A stretch of 64,000 nt of DNA from the NCBI RefSeq assembly GCF_007859655.1, contig NZ_CP042304.1, positions 4,094,501-4,158,500 on the forward strand, given 5' to 3'. The position numbers and the translations under genes were made by a program. Source of the DNA: Devosia ginsengisoli (GTDB lineage: Bacteria; Pseudomonadota; Alphaproteobacteria; Rhizobiales; Devosiaceae). Under the pieces are notes generated by a model. It had not been told where the DNA came from. It worked only from the letters and a program-made list of their open reading frames with translations, and made no database searches. This document shows, in pieces, positions 16,476 to 25,482 of the stretch; position 1 is the first letter of the stretch; every line of letters starts with the position of its first letter.

Positions 16476-17840
16476 ATGAGCGATACATCAAGGAAGATAC
16501 GACTCGGCGCCTTCATCATGGCGACAGGTCATCATGTCGCCGCCTGGCGGCATCCCGATGCCCAGGCCGATGCTGGCCACAATATCGATCACTATCGGGG
16601 CCTGGCGCAGACGGCCGAAAAAGGCCTGTTCGACCTGGTCTTCGTGGCCGACAGCCCGGCCGGCTGGGATGGCGACAAGGACCCGGAAATCCGCTCCCGC
16701 GTCAGCCATTCAGCCCATTTCGAGCCGGTGACGCTTTGGTCGGCTTTGTCACAGGTGACAAGCAATATCGGCTTTGTCGCTACCGCCTCCACCACCTACG
16801 AAGACCCCTATCTGCTGGCGCGCAAATTCGCCTCGCTCGACCATATCAGCAAGGGGCGCGCCGCCTGGAACGTGGTGACGACCGCCGCGGACGTGTCGAA
16901 AAACTTCTCCATCGCCGGCCACCCCGCCCACGCCAATCGTTACGAGCGGGCCGAGGAAGTGGTCGATCTCGTGCTCGACCTCTGGGACAGCTATGAGGAC
17001 GACGCGCTGATCGTGGACAAGGAAAGCGGCGTCTTCCTCGATCCCGCCAAGGTCCACAAGGTCGATCACCACGGCCAGTTTTTCGATGTCGCCGGGCCGC
17101 TCAATGTTGCCCGCTCGCCGCAGGGCAGGCCGGTCGTCGTGCAGGCCGGCGCCTCCGAAGCCGGCCGGAACCTTGCCGCCCGCACCGCCGAGGTGATCTT
17201 CACCGCCAACCAGACGCTGGCCGATGGCCAGGAATTCTATTCCGACATCAAGGGGCGCCTGACCAAATACGGCCGCCGGCCCGAGCAGTTGCTGATCATG
17301 CCGGGCCTGTTCCCGGTGCTTGGTGGTACCGAGGCCGAAGCGCAGGAGAACTACGAGTTCATCCAGTCGCTGGTCCATCCCTCCATCGCCTGGGGCATCC
17401 TCAAGCAATATTATGTGGGCGTCGATCTCTCCGGCTATTCGCTGGACGATGTCGCCCCGCCACTGCCCACCGATACCGAGCTCAACAAGAGCCGCCTCAA
17501 GCTGGTCTCCGACCTCGCCAGCACCGGCCTCACCCTGCGCCAGCTCTACCTGTCGCTGGCCACGGCCCGCGGTCACCGCACCTATGTCGGCACGCCCGAA
17601 CAGGTCGCGGATGCGCTTGAGGACTGGTTCGTCAATGGCGCGGCCGACGGCTTCAACATCATGCCGCCCGTACTCCCCACTGGGCTCACCGATTTCGTCG
17701 AGCAGGTGGTGCCGATCCTGCAGAAGCGCGGGCTCTATCGCACCGAATATGAGGGCGCGACCCTGCGCGAGAATCTGGGGCTCGAACGCCCGGCCAACCG
17801 CTTCGTCGCCCGTGCCAGCCAGCAGCGGAGCGCATCATGA
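16476..17840 (+). CDS. LLM-class flavin-dependent monooxygenase, NtaA/SnaA/DszA(SoxA) family
   Basis: The 454-residue bacterial luciferase-like (LLM) TIM-barrel monooxygenase would use reduced FMN and O2. Typical features of the NtaA/DszA branch are the opening IRLGAFIMATGHHVAAWRHP, the phrase YRGLAQTAEKGLFDLVFVAD near 45, TSNIGFVATASTTYEDPYLLARKFASLDHISKGRAAWNVVTT near 100-140, and VVVQAGASEAGRNLAARTAEVIF near 225. Length is normal (440-460). The adjacent FMN reductase (ATGA overlap) would supply FMNH2 and the ssu genes would supply a sulfonate-like substrate, so C-S cleavage of an organosulfur compound is likely. Relatives also attack aminopolycarboxylates such as NTA and EDTA. The ribosome site GAGAGG precedes the ATG. 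Confidence 0.93.
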   Translation: MSDTSRKIRLGAFIMATGHHVAAWRHPDAQADAGHNIDHYRGLAQTAEKGLFDLVFVADSPAGWDGDKDPEIRSRVSHSAHFEPVTLWSALSQVTSNIGFVATASTTYEDPYLLARKFASLDHISKGRAAWNVVTTAADVSKNFSIAGHPAHANRYERAEEVVDLVLDLWDSYEDDALIVDKESGVFLDPAKVHKVDHHGQFFDVAGPLNVARSPQGRPVVVQAGASEAGRNLAARTAEVIFTANQTLADGQEFYSDIKGRLTKYGRRPEQLLIMPGLFPVLGGTEAEAQENYEFIQSLVHPSIAWGILKQYYVGVDLSGYSLDDVAPPLPTDTELNKSRLKLVSDLASTGLTLRQLYLSLATARGHRTYVGTPEQVADALEDWFVNGAADGFNIMPPVLPTGLTDFVEQVVPILQKRGLYRTEYEGATLRENLGLERPANRFVARASQQRSAS

Positions 17841-18403
17841 ACCAGCTTCACATCGTCGGCTTTGCCGGTTCGTCCTCGCTGCCCTCGCGCACCAAGAGCC
17901 TGGTCGAGACCATCGTCGAGACCACGGCCCAGCGCAGCGGCGCCCGCACCACCATCTATGACCTGGTCGATATCCACCCCTCGCTCGGCGCCACGCTCGA
18001 CCCGCGCCAGGCGCCACCCGACCTGGTGGACCTGATCGACACCATCACCAATGCCGATGCTTTGGTGGTCGGCTCACCGGTCTACAAGGGCACCTATACG
18101 GGCCTGTTCAAGCACCTGTTCGACCTGATCGATCCCAAGGCGCTCAAGGACAAGCCGGTGGTGCTGACCGCCACCGGCGGCAGCGAGCGCCATGCGCTGG
18201 TGGTCGATCACGGGCTGCGGCCGCTCTTTGCTTTCTTCTCGGCCGATATCCTGTCGACCGGCATCTACGCCACCGAACCCGATTTCGCCGACTACCAGCC
18301 GGCCAGCGCCAACCTCAAGTCCCGCATCGAGCGGGTGGTGGATGAGCTGGGCTGGCGCCTCGCCGCCATCCGCAATGCCGACCTCGTGGCGCAAAGCGCC
18401 TAA
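17837..18403 (+). CDS. NAD(P)H-dependent FMN reductase, SsuE/MsuE type
   Basis: The 188-residue flavodoxin-fold protein has the N-terminal GFAGSSSLPSRTKSLVETI (FMN phosphate-binding loop) and the classic GSPVYKGTYTGLFKHLFDLIDPKALKDKPVVLTATGGSERHAL, characteristic of SsuE/MsuE reductases that supply FMNH2 to two-component monooxygenases. The start overlaps the monooxygenase stop (ATGA), matching an obligate partner. Length is normal for the family. Cytoplasmic. Confidence 0.92.
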   Translation: MNQLHIVGFAGSSSLPSRTKSLVETIVETTAQRSGARTTIYDLVDIHPSLGATLDPRQAPPDLVDLIDTITNADALVVGSPVYKGTYTGLFKHLFDLIDPKALKDKPVVLTATGGSERHALVVDHGLRPLFAFFSADILSTGIYATEPDFADYQPASANLKSRIERVVDELGWRLAAIRNADLVAQSA

Positions 18404-18425
18404 TCCCTTCCCAACGGAGCCCAAT

Positions 18426-19391
18426 ATGCTGACCCGCAGACAGACTTTCCCCCTCTTTGCCGGCGCCGCCGCTGCGCTCGCTCTGCCAAGTGCCGCCCGT
18501 GCCCAGGACAGTGCCACCGAATTCCGCATCGGCTGGCAGAAGGGCGGCACATTCGCCCTCGCCAAGACCAGCGGCGCCATCGAGGCGCGGCTCGCCCCGC
18601 GCGGCATCACCGTCACCTGGGCCGAATTCACCTCCGGTCCACCGCTGCTCGAAGCTCTGGGCGCCCATGCCATCGACTTCGGCTCGACCGGCGACGTGCC
18701 ACCACTTTTCGCCCATGCGGCCGGCGGCGATCTGGTCTATGTCGCGGCCACGCCGGGGAGCCTCGATGGCTCGGCCATCCTGGTCAAGCAGGACTCGCCC
18801 ATCCAGTCGCTGGCTGATCTCAAGGGCAAGCGGGTGGCCTTCAAGCGCGGCTCCAGCTCGCATAATTTCATCCTCGCCGCCCTGCGCAGCGCCGACCTGA
18901 CGCTGGCCGACATCACCCCGCTCGATCTTGGCCCGCCCGATGCCGCTCCGGCCTTCGCCAACAACCAGATCGACGCCTGGGTCATCTGGGACCCCTACTA
19001 CGCCATCGCGGCGCAGGATCCCGAGACGCGCGTGCTGACCACCACCGAGGGGATCGTCGATTCCTGGGGGTTCCTGCAGGCCAATGGCGCCTATGCCAGG
19101 GACAACCCGACCATTGTCGCCGAAGTCATCGACGAGCTGAAAAAGGTCGGCGCTGCCGCGCAGTCGGACCTCGACGCCACCGCCGAAACCATCTCGGCCT
19201 CGACAGGCGTGCCAGTGCCGATCACCCGCATTACCCTGGGCCGCAAGGGGGCCGATCTGGGCGCCATCCAGTCGCTCGATGAAGAGGTCATCGCCTATCA
19301 GCAGGCGCTGGCCGACACGTTCTTTGCCGAGAAGATCATCCCGCGCCAGCTCACCATCAGCGACATCGTCTGGTACCCGCCGGCGCTCTGA
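18426..19391 (+). CDS. ssuA: Aliphatic sulfonate ABC transporter periplasmic binding protein, SsuA type
   Basis: The 321-residue protein has a twin-arginine-like signal (MLTRRQTFPLFAGAAAALAL, cleavage near AARAQD). The mature part has FRIGWQKGGTFALAKTSGAIEARLAPRGITVTWAEFTSGPPLLEALGAHAIDFGSTGDVPP, the diagnostic N-lobe of SsuA. DLKGKRVAFKRGSSSHN follows. It should bind an alkanesulfonate or related anion. The ATG at 18426 follows GGAG at 18416-18419 and puts the signal peptide at residue 1. A perfect hairpin follows the stop codon and precedes the permease gene. Confidence 0.92.
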   Translation: MLTRRQTFPLFAGAAAALALPSAARAQDSATEFRIGWQKGGTFALAKTSGAIEARLAPRGITVTWAEFTSGPPLLEALGAHAIDFGSTGDVPPLFAHAAGGDLVYVAATPGSLDGSAILVKQDSPIQSLADLKGKRVAFKRGSSSHNFILAALRSADLTLADITPLDLGPPDAAPAFANNQIDAWVIWDPYYAIAAQDPETRVLTTTEGIVDSWGFLQANGAYARDNPTIVAEVIDELKKVGAAAQSDLDATAETISASTGVPVPITRITLGRKGADLGAIQSLDEEVIAYQQALADTFFAEKIIPRQLTISDIVWYPPAL

Positions 19392-19404
19392 ACCTGCCGC
19401 AACC

Positions 19405-19431
19405 GATGGGCCGGCATGGTGCCGGCCCATC
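19405..19431 (+). terminator. Intra-operon 12-bp hairpin between ssuA and ssuC
   Basis: GATGGGCCGGCA at 19405-19416 pairs perfectly with TGCCGGCCCATC at 19420-19431 around a three-base TGG loop, 13 bases after the ssuA stop. It lacks a T run (CCTGCTTTC follows), so complete termination is unlikely. Such stems usually protect the 3' end of the binding-protein mRNA or cause partial termination, giving more binding protein than permease. Confidence 0.55.
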
Positions 19432-19453
19432 CCTGCTTTCACCGGAGGCCGAC

Positions 19454-20305
19454 ATGACCCTCGCTGCTGAACTCGGTAAGCCCATCACCCTGCCAACAGG
19501 CAAGCCTGCAGGAAAGCGTAGCAATAGAGTGCGCTTTTCTGCCGGCATGCTGATCCCGTTCCTGCTGCCGCTCGCGGTCGTCCTGCTCTGGCAGGCTGCG
19601 ACGTCCTTCGGCTGGATCACCAACCGCCTGATGCCGGCGCCGATCCAGGTCGTCTGGGCCTTCTGGGACAAGCTCGTCACCGGGGAACTGGCCGTCAACA
19701 TTCAGGCCAGTGCGCTGCGCGCCATTTCGGGCCTGCTGGTTGGCGGCTCCATCGGCTTTCTGCTCGGTCTCGCCAACGGCATATCGCGGCTCAGCCATAC
19801 GCTGACCGATACGACGCTGCAGATGTTGCGCACCATTCCCAACCTGGCGCTGATCCCGCTGGTTATCCTGTGGTTCGGCATCGGCGAGGAGGCCAAGCTC
19901 TTCCTCACGGCGCTTGGCGTCTTCTTCCCGATCTATCTCAACACGCTGCATGGGGTGCGCAATGTCGATCCGCAACTGATCGAGATGGGCCGCGTCTACG
20001 GCATGAATGGCTGGACGCTGTTCCGCAAGGTCATCTTCCCCGGCGCGCTGCCCTCGATCTTCGTTGGCCTGCGCTTCTCGCTCGGCATCATGTGGCTCAC
20101 GCTCATCGTCGCCGAGAGCATGGCCGCCTCGTCCGGCATCGGCCACATGGCCAATTCGGCCCGCGAATTCATGATGACCGACGTGGTCATCCTGGCGCTC
20201 GTCATCTACGCGCTGCTCGGCAAGCTGGCCGACGTCATCGCGCTGACCCTCGAGCGGCTGACCCTGTCGTGGAATCCCGCCTACCAGAAACCGGAAAGGA
20301 GCTGA
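19454..20305 (+). CDS. ssuC: Aliphatic sulfonate ABC transporter permease, SsuC type
   Basis: The 283-residue BPD-type permease has about six membrane segments starting at residue 33. Landmarks are MPAPIQVVWAFWDKLVTGEL, SHTLTDTTLQMLRTIPNLALIPLVILWFGIGEEAK and the coupling loop GMNGWTLFRKVIFPGALPSIFVGLRFSLGIMWLTLIVAE, all characteristic of the SsuC/TauC family. The ATG at 19454 has GGAGG at 19444-19448. ssuB starts four bases after its stop. Confidence 0.93.
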   Translation: MTLAAELGKPITLPTGKPAGKRSNRVRFSAGMLIPFLLPLAVVLLWQAATSFGWITNRLMPAPIQVVWAFWDKLVTGELAVNIQASALRAISGLLVGGSIGFLLGLANGISRLSHTLTDTTLQMLRTIPNLALIPLVILWFGIGEEAKLFLTALGVFFPIYLNTLHGVRNVDPQLIEMGRVYGMNGWTLFRKVIFPGALPSIFVGLRFSLGIMWLTLIVAESMAASSGIGHMANSAREFMMTDVVILALVIYALLGKLADVIALTLERLTLSWNPAYQKPERS

Positions 20306-20308
20306 GCC

Positions 20309-21124
20309 ATGAGCATATCAGCCCGTACCAAGAATGTCTGGGGCCGCGATATCGAACCCGAATACGAAGCCCGCTCGCCCCGCCAGCGCCGCGATACCCC
20401 CGGCGTCGGCATCCGCATCGAGGGCCTCTCAAAGAGCTTCGGTGACGTTCCGGTACTGCATGACCTCGATCTCGACGTGCCAGCCGGCCAGTTCCTGGCC
20501 ATTGTCGGCAAGAGCGGCTGCGGCAAGAGCACCTTGCTGCGCCTGCTGGTCGGGCTCGATACGCCCACATCAGGCCGTATCAGCTTCGTCGGCGCAGACG
20601 GGGCCGAGACCGAACCGAGCTCCCGCATCGTCTTCCAGGAGCCGCGCCTGCTGCCCTGGGCCAGCATCATCGACAATGTGATCGTCGGGCTGGGCGAGGG
20701 CGTCGACAGGCGGACCGCGCGGCGCAAGGCCGAGGCGGCCCTGGCCGAGGTGCAACTGGCCGAAAAGGCGCCCGAATGGCCCTCGCGCCTTTCCGGCGGC
20801 CAGCGCCAGCGCGCGGCTTTGGCCCGGGCGCTGGTTAGCCAGCCGGGCTTCCTCGCGCTCGATGAACCGCTCGGAGCGCTCGATGCACTGACCCGCATCA
20901 CCATGCAGGCACTGATCGAACGGGTCTGGCGCGAGCAGGGCTTCACTGCCCTTTTCGTCACCCATGATGTCGGCGAGGCCGTTGCTTTGGCCGATCGGGT
21001 CATCGTGCTCGACGAGGGCCGCATCGCGCTCGATATCGCTATCGATCATCCCCGCCCACGCCAGCGCGGCGCCGCCGACCTTGCCGAGATCGAGGGGCGC
21101 CTGCTCAAGGGCATTTTCAAATAG
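20309..21124 (+). CDS. ssuB: Aliphatic sulfonate ABC transporter ATP-binding protein, SsuB type
   Basis: This 271-residue ATPase has Walker [16 protein letters not shown] near residue 68, Q-loop [11 protein letters not shown], signature [16 protein letters not shown], Walker [17 protein letters not shown] and switch [16 protein letters not shown]. The phrase [15 protein letters not shown] is typical of SsuB/TauB. It carries about 30 extra N-terminal residues ([20 protein letters not shown] onward) before the core, a feature I do not recognise in E. coli SsuB. The ribosome site AAGGAG precedes the ATG. Confidence 0.93.
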   Translation: MSISARTKNVWGRDIEPEYEARSPRQRRDTPGVGIRIEGLSKSFGDVPVLHDLDLDVPAGQFLAIVGKSGCGKSTLLRLLVGLDTPTSGRISFVGADGAETEPSSRIVFQEPRLLPWASIIDNVIVGLGEGVDRRTARRKAEAALAEVQLAEKAPEWPSRLSGGQRQRAALARALVSQPGFLALDEPLGALDALTRITMQALIERVWREQGFTALFVTHDVGEAVALADRVIVLDEGRIALDIAIDHPRPRQRGAADLAEIEGRLLKGIFK

Positions 21125-21132
21125 GAGCCGCC

Positions 21133-21324
21133 ATGTTCTCCCTGTTTGGTATTCTAAAACCTTTCATCGGCCAGCCCGTGCCCAGCGCGGAGGCGCCGTT
21201 CAAGCGGTCCTTCTTCGGCCTGCCGGTCGATCCGGCAGCTGTGCCGGTGGCGGCCGAGGAAGACGCGCTCTACCTCGCCGACAAGTGGCCGGACCCGCCA
21301 GAGCGGCCGCCGCACAAGTCGTAG
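21133..21324 (+). CDS. Small hypothetical protein at the end of the ssu operon
   Basis: A 63-residue frame starts eight bases after the ssuB stop, with AGGAG correctly spaced before the ATG. The protein begins with a short hydrophobic stretch (MFSLFGILKPFIG) and is then proline-rich and acidic, ending WPDPPERPPHKS. No membrane helix of full length, metal motif or known domain is seen. Operon position and ribosome site support it being translated. It may be a small accessory peptide or a chance frame; no function is proposed. It converges on the following ABC ATPase gene. Confidence 0.5.
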   Translation: MFSLFGILKPFIGQPVPSAEAPFKRSFFGLPVDPAAVPVAAEEDALYLADKWPDPPERPPHKS

Positions 21325-21342
21325 CTGTCCGAAGAGCCGAGG

Positions 21343-22338
21343 CTAGTTCTGCGTCAGGCCGGCATTCAGGCAGGCATGGGTATGTCCGGGAACCAACTCG
21401 ACAAGTTCGGGGCGCCTGGTGCTGCAATGGTCGGTGGCCGCAAGGCAACGCGGGTGGAAATGGCAGCCGGACGGCGGAGCGAGCGGGGAGGGGATTTCGC
21501 CCTTGATCGGCATGAAGGCACGCCTTTTCAGGGAAATCTGCGGCATGCCGGCTAGCAACATCTGCGTATAGGGATGGGTCGGGTTGGAGAACAGTTCCTC
21601 GGTGCCGGCCAGCTCGACCACGCGCCCCAGATACATCACCGCCACCCGATCGCAGAGGTGCCGGATCAGACCCAGGTCATGGCTGATGAAGATCATCGAC
21701 AGCCCGCTATCCCGCTTAATGTCCATCAGCAGGTTGATGATCTGCGCCTGCACCGAAACGTCGAGCGCCGCGACGGCCTCGTCGCAGACCAGCAGGTCCG
21801 GCTTGACGGCGAGGGCGCGCGCAATGCCAACGCGCTGCCGCTGACCACCCGAGAATTCGTGCGGATAGCGGCTGATCGTATCGGCGGGCAGGCCGACCCG
21901 GCTCAGGGTCTCGGCGACATGGTTCCTGATCTGCGCGCGCGGCACCACCCCATGCAGCGCCGCCGCTTCCCCGATGATCTCGCCAACCCTGAGGCGTGGA
22001 TTGAGCGATGACATGGGGTCCTGGAACACCATCTGCACTTTGAGCGCATCGCGCTTGCGGGCCAGGAAGCTGTCATAGTCCTCGCCGCGATACCGTCGCT
22101 CGCCGCCCGATACGGGCAGGATGCCGGCAATCATCCGCGCCAGCGTAGACTTGCCGCAGCCCGACTCGCCGACAATGCCCAGCGTTTCCCCTTCCGATAC
22201 ACTGAGCGTGACGCGATCGACCGCCCGCACCAGCGGCGGCTGCCGGCCGGCGAGACGATCGCCAAGCCGCTGCAACGCGCCTTGTGCCGGCTCGAAGATG
22301 CGCGATACATCACGGGCTTCGAAGACAGGTTGGCTCAT
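21343..22338 (-). CDS. Dipeptide/oligopeptide-type ABC transporter ATP-binding protein (DppF/OppF-like)
   Basis: The 331-residue ATPase shows Walker [17 protein letters not shown]-loop VFQDPMSSLNPRLRVGEII, signature [16 protein letters not shown] and Walker B LLVCDEAVAALDVSVQAQI. The oligopeptide-transporter C-terminal extension contains the cysteine-rich CHFHPRCLAATDHCSTRRPEL, which in some Dpp/Opp ATPases binds a [4Fe-4S] cluster. It is the last gene of a six-gene leftward operon and its start overlaps the previous stop (ATGA). Confidence 0.93.
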   Translation of the reverse strand: MSQPVFEARDVSRIFEPAQGALQRLGDRLAGRQPPLVRAVDRVTLSVSEGETLGIVGESGCGKSTLARMIAGILPVSGGERRYRGEDYDSFLARKRDALKVQMVFQDPMSSLNPRLRVGEIIGEAAALHGVVPRAQIRNHVAETLSRVGLPADTISRYPHEFSGGQRQRVGIARALAVKPDLLVCDEAVAALDVSVQAQIINLLMDIKRDSGLSMIFISHDLGLIRHLCDRVAVMYLGRVVELAGTEELFSNPTHPYTQMLLAGMPQISLKRRAFMPIKGEIPSPLAPPSGCHFHPRCLAATDHCSTRRPELVELVPGHTHACLNAGLTQN

Positions 22339-23309
22339 CGCTCATCCTCGATCGGGTGGTGGCACCATACGCGGTGCGTCGGGGAGAACACGCGCTCCGG
22401 CACGATCTCGGCGCAAGCCTCGGTCGCGAATTCACAGCGATCCCTAAAGGGACAGCCGGCGCCAAGCGAGAGCAGGGAGGGCATGCTGCCGCGGATCTGC
22501 CGGAGCTTCTCCCCCGGCACGTTGAGCGAGGGGACAGATTCAAGCAGCTTGCGGGTGTAGGGATGGCGCGGCGAGCCGATGATATCGGCCGTCGTGCCGG
22601 TTTCCATCATGGCGCCGGCATACATGACCAGGATACGATCGGCGAGTTCGGACAGCGTCGCCAGGTCATGGGTGATCCAGATCATGCCGAGGCCGCGCTC
22701 ATCGATCTGGCGCCGCATCTGGTGGATGATCTGGGCCTGGATGGTCACATCGAGCGCCGTGGTGGGCTCGTCGGCGATGATGAGGTCGGGGTTCAGCAGC
22801 AGGGCAATGGCGATTACCACGCGCTGGCGCATGCCGCCCGATAATTCGTGCGGATAGGCCGAAAGCCGGTCTTCGGGCGACGGAATGCCTACCGACCGCA
22901 AGGCATCGATGCAGCGGGACTGCATCTCGGCCTGGGGCATGCTTTCATGCTCGCTGATCGCTTCGAACATCTGGTCGCGGATGCGCATCAGCGGGTTGAG
23001 CGTCATCAGCGGGTTCTGGAAGACCATGGCGATGCGGCGGCCGCGATAGTGGCGCATCTGGTCGAAGCTGAGCGTGGTCAGCTCCTCGCCATCGAGCTGT
23101 ATCGAGCCCGAAACGATCCGGCCCGGCTCATCGACCTGGCCCATGATCGACATGCCGGTCACCGACTTGCCGGACCCAGATTCCCCGACAATGCCCAGCA
23201 CTTCGCCGCGGCGCAGCGAGAACGACACGTCGCGCACCGATTTGAACGTGCCGGCCCGGGTGAAGAACCAGGTATTGAGGCCCGCAACTTCAAAGAATGT
23301 TTCGCTCAT
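22335..23309 (-). CDS. Dipeptide/oligopeptide-type ABC transporter ATP-binding protein (DppD/OppD-like)
   Basis: The 324-residue ATPase has Walker [19 protein letters not shown]-loop [19 protein letters not shown], signature [16 protein letters not shown] and Walker [21 protein letters not shown]. It ends with the OppD-type [14 protein letters not shown] cysteine motif. It forms the heterodimeric motor with the downstream ATPase. Both ends overlap neighbours by ATGA junctions, implying strict co-translation. Confidence 0.93.
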   Translation of the reverse strand: MSETFFEVAGLNTWFFTRAGTFKSVRDVSFSLRRGEVLGIVGESGSGKSVTGMSIMGQVDEPGRIVSGSIQLDGEELTTLSFDQMRHYRGRRIAMVFQNPLMTLNPLMRIRDQMFEAISEHESMPQAEMQSRCIDALRSVGIPSPEDRLSAYPHELSGGMRQRVVIAIALLLNPDLIIADEPTTALDVTIQAQIIHQMRRQIDERGLGMIWITHDLATLSELADRILVMYAGAMMETGTTADIIGSPRHPYTRKLLESVPSLNVPGEKLRQIRGSMPSLLSLGAGCPFRDRCEFATEACAEIVPERVFSPTHRVWCHHPIEDER

Positions 23310-24502
23310 CGGTCGAACCGCGGATTGTTGAGGTCGCGCAGTCGATCACCCAGCAGGTTCATCGCCACGATCATCAGCAACAGCACCAGGCCGGGGCCGA
23401 AGCTGATCCAGTATTTCTGCGAGAAGATGAACTCATAGCCATTGGCGATGAGCATGCCGAGCGACGGCTGGGTGAGCGGCAGGCCCACGCCCAGGAAGCT
23501 CAGCGAGGATTCCAGCGAAATCGCCGCGGCGATATTGAGGGTGAACAGCACGATGATCTGCGGCATGCAATTGGGCAGGACATGGCGCAGCATAATGCGC
23601 CATGCCGGCAGGCGCAGGCAGCGGGCCGCCTCGACATATTCCTTGTTGAGCTCGCTGAGCGCCAGCGAACGCGAGGTACGGGCGTAGTAGCACCACTGCA
23701 CCAGCACCACCGCCATGATGACCTTATCGACGCCGCTGCCGAGCACGGCGAGGATCGAGAGCCCAACCAGGATTGAGGGAAAACTGAGCATGAAATCGAC
23801 GGTGCGCATGATCATGGCGTCGGTTGCGCCGCCACGCCAGGCTGCCAGCAGGCCGAGCCCGGTGCCGATGACCATGGCCGAGCCCGCCGCCAGCACGCCC
23901 ACGAAAATGCTGATGCGAATGCCGTAGAGGATGGCCGACAACATGTCCCGGCCAAAAGCGTCCGTGCCGGCCACGAAGACGAAATCGGTGGGCTGTTCTG
24001 CGGTCTTGGCGATAACGCTGAAACCGAAGGCGGCGGGGAACGGCTCGTCCGAAATAATGCGGACGCCGTTGGCTTCCGGATCATTGACCGTCCACCAGGG
24101 CTGCACAGGATGTTTGCTGGCGCCTTCTACATTCATGCCTCTCGGCAAAGAGCGGATCTGCAGGCTGGCCAGCTCGGTTTCGGCACTGTCCAGCCGGACC
24201 GCGATGCAGCGCTCGCCGCAGGATGCCGTGGTGAGATCGCCGACATCCCCCGCCGGTTCTGCGACGCCATCGGTGACGGTGAAATTGGCGCGGAATTCCT
24301 CGCCGGGCAGCACCTGGGGCGATCCCATGGGCTTGAGCGCATCGATCAGTTCGAGCCGCGACAGGTCGTAGGGATCGGTCGGCGACAGCAGGGGCGCGAA
24401 CAGCGCGCAGAACACGAAGAAAAGCGTGACTGCGAGGCTGGCAAGCCCGACGCGGCTTTCCGCAAAACGCCCGGCGAATTCGGTAAGGCTGGCCCGGCTC
24501 AT
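23306..24502 (-). CDS. Dipeptide-type ABC permease (DppC-like) with a ~105-residue extracytoplasmic insertion
   Basis: The 398-residue permease is far longer than the usual 280-300. The first membrane segment (about residues 18-40) ends at the family phrase LLSPTDPYDLSRL. About 105 residues then intervene, including TASCGERC and HPVQPWWTVNDPEANGVRI, before the conserved GTDAFGRDMLSAILYGIRIS at which normal DppC proteins resume. Five more membrane helices and the coupling loop EAARCLRLPAWRIMLRHVLPN follow. The insert should lie in the periplasm between TM1 and TM2 and could contact the binding protein. The start was chosen at the ATGA overlap with the upstream permease; extending further upstream would only add sequence antisense to no family. 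Confidence 0.92.
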   Translation of the reverse strand: MSRASLTEFAGRFAESRVGLASLAVTLFFVFCALFAPLLSPTDPYDLSRLELIDALKPMGSPQVLPGEEFRANFTVTDGVAEPAGDVGDLTTASCGERCIAVRLDSAETELASLQIRSLPRGMNVEGASKHPVQPWWTVNDPEANGVRIISDEPFPAAFGFSVIAKTAEQPTDFVFVAGTDAFGRDMLSAILYGIRISIFVGVLAAGSAMVIGTGLGLLAAWRGGATDAMIMRTVDFMLSFPSILVGLSILAVLGSGVDKVIMAVVLVQWCYYARTSRSLALSELNKEYVEAARCLRLPAWRIMLRHVLPNCMPQIIVLFTLNIAAAISLESSLSFLGVGLPLTQPSLGMLIANGYEFIFSQKYWISFGPGLVLLLMIVAMNLLGDRLRDLNNPRFDR

Positions 24503-25482
24503 GTGTTGCGCCGTCCCATGGCGGCCCGCACGCGCGGATCGATCGTCATATGCAGGACATCGACGAGGAAGTTGATGGCGATGAAGAGGAGCGCGGTATA
24601 GGTCAGCTGCGCGACGATCATGGGGCGGTCCAGCACCTTGATTGAATTGATGAGGAGCTTGCCCAGTCCCGGCCAGGAAAAGACCGTCTCGGTGATCACG
24701 CCATAGGCCAAGAGGTTGCCCAGTTCGATGCCGATGACCGTGATGAGCGGCACCATGGCATTGCGCAGGATATGGACGAACACCACGCGCCAGGTCCGCA
24801 CGCCCTTGGCATGGGCGAATTTGACGTAGTCGAGACGGGTGATTTCCAGCGTGGCGGTCCGCGTCACGCGGATCAACAGGCTCAGTTTGAGCAGGGCCAG
24901 GCTGAAGGCGGGCAGAACCACGTGCCACCAGCCATCCAGCGTCCAGAGGCTGCTGGTAATGCCGAAATGGGTCGCCACCTCGCCCCGGTCACCGACCGGC
25001 AGGATGGGCATCATGATGCCGAAGGCCACAATGAGCAGCATGCCCTGCCAGAAGGTGGGAATGCTGACGCCGATCAGCGAGAAACTCATGAAGGCGCGAC
25101 CGAGCCGGGACTGCGGCCGGAGCCCCGCATAGAGCCCGGCGGGAATAGCGAAACCGATGGCGATGACGAAAGCCACCAGCGCCAGTTCGATACTGGCGGG
25201 CAGGCGCTGCATCAGGATGCGCGTCACCGGCTCCTTGTAGACGAAGGAGGTGCCCCAATCGCCCTGCACGGCATTGCCGAGAAAGACCAGGTATTGCTCC
25301 CAGATCGGCCGGTCGAGCCCCAGCGCCTTCATGGCGGCAAGCCGGTCGGCTTCCGTCGCTTCCGAGGAGATCAGCACATCGACCGGATTGCCGATGAGCC
25401 AGAGGCCGACGAACAGCACCAGCGAAAGCACCAGCACCACGACAAGGCTCTGCAGCAGCCGCCGGAGGATGAACGAGATCAT
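24499..25482 (-). CDS. Dipeptide-type ABC permease (DppB-like)
   Basis: The 327-residue permease has the DppB N-terminal helix (FILRRLLQSLVVVLVLSLVLF), the long periplasmic loop with LGLDRPIWEQYLVFLGNAVQGDWGTSF, and the coupling region YVKFAHAKGVRTWRVVFVHILRNAMVPLITVIG. SWPGLGKLLINSIKVLDRPM follows near the end. About six membrane segments. The start overlaps the lyase stop (ATGA), so enzyme and transporter are made together. Confidence 0.94.
   Translation of the reverse strand: MISFILRRLLQSLVVVLVLSLVLFVGLWLIGNPVDVLISSEATEADRLAAMKALGLDRPIWEQYLVFLGNAVQGDWGTSFVYKEPVTRILMQRLPASIELALVAFVIAIGFAIPAGLYAGLRPQSRLGRAFMSFSLIGVSIPTFWQGMLLIVAFGIMMPILPVGDRGEVATHFGITSSLWTLDGWWHVVLPAFSLALLKLSLLIRVTRTATLEITRLDYVKFAHAKGVRTWRVVFVHILRNAMVPLITVIGIELGNLLAYGVITETVFSWPGLGKLLINSIKVLDRPMIVAQLTYTALLFIAINFLVDVLHMTIDPRVRAAMGRRNT

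Noticed and set aside
23306..24928. A longer DppC-like protein starting at 24928
   Set aside because: The extra N-terminal 142 codons overlap the DppB-like gene in another frame and show no permease sequence; the ATGA junction at 24502 is the natural start.
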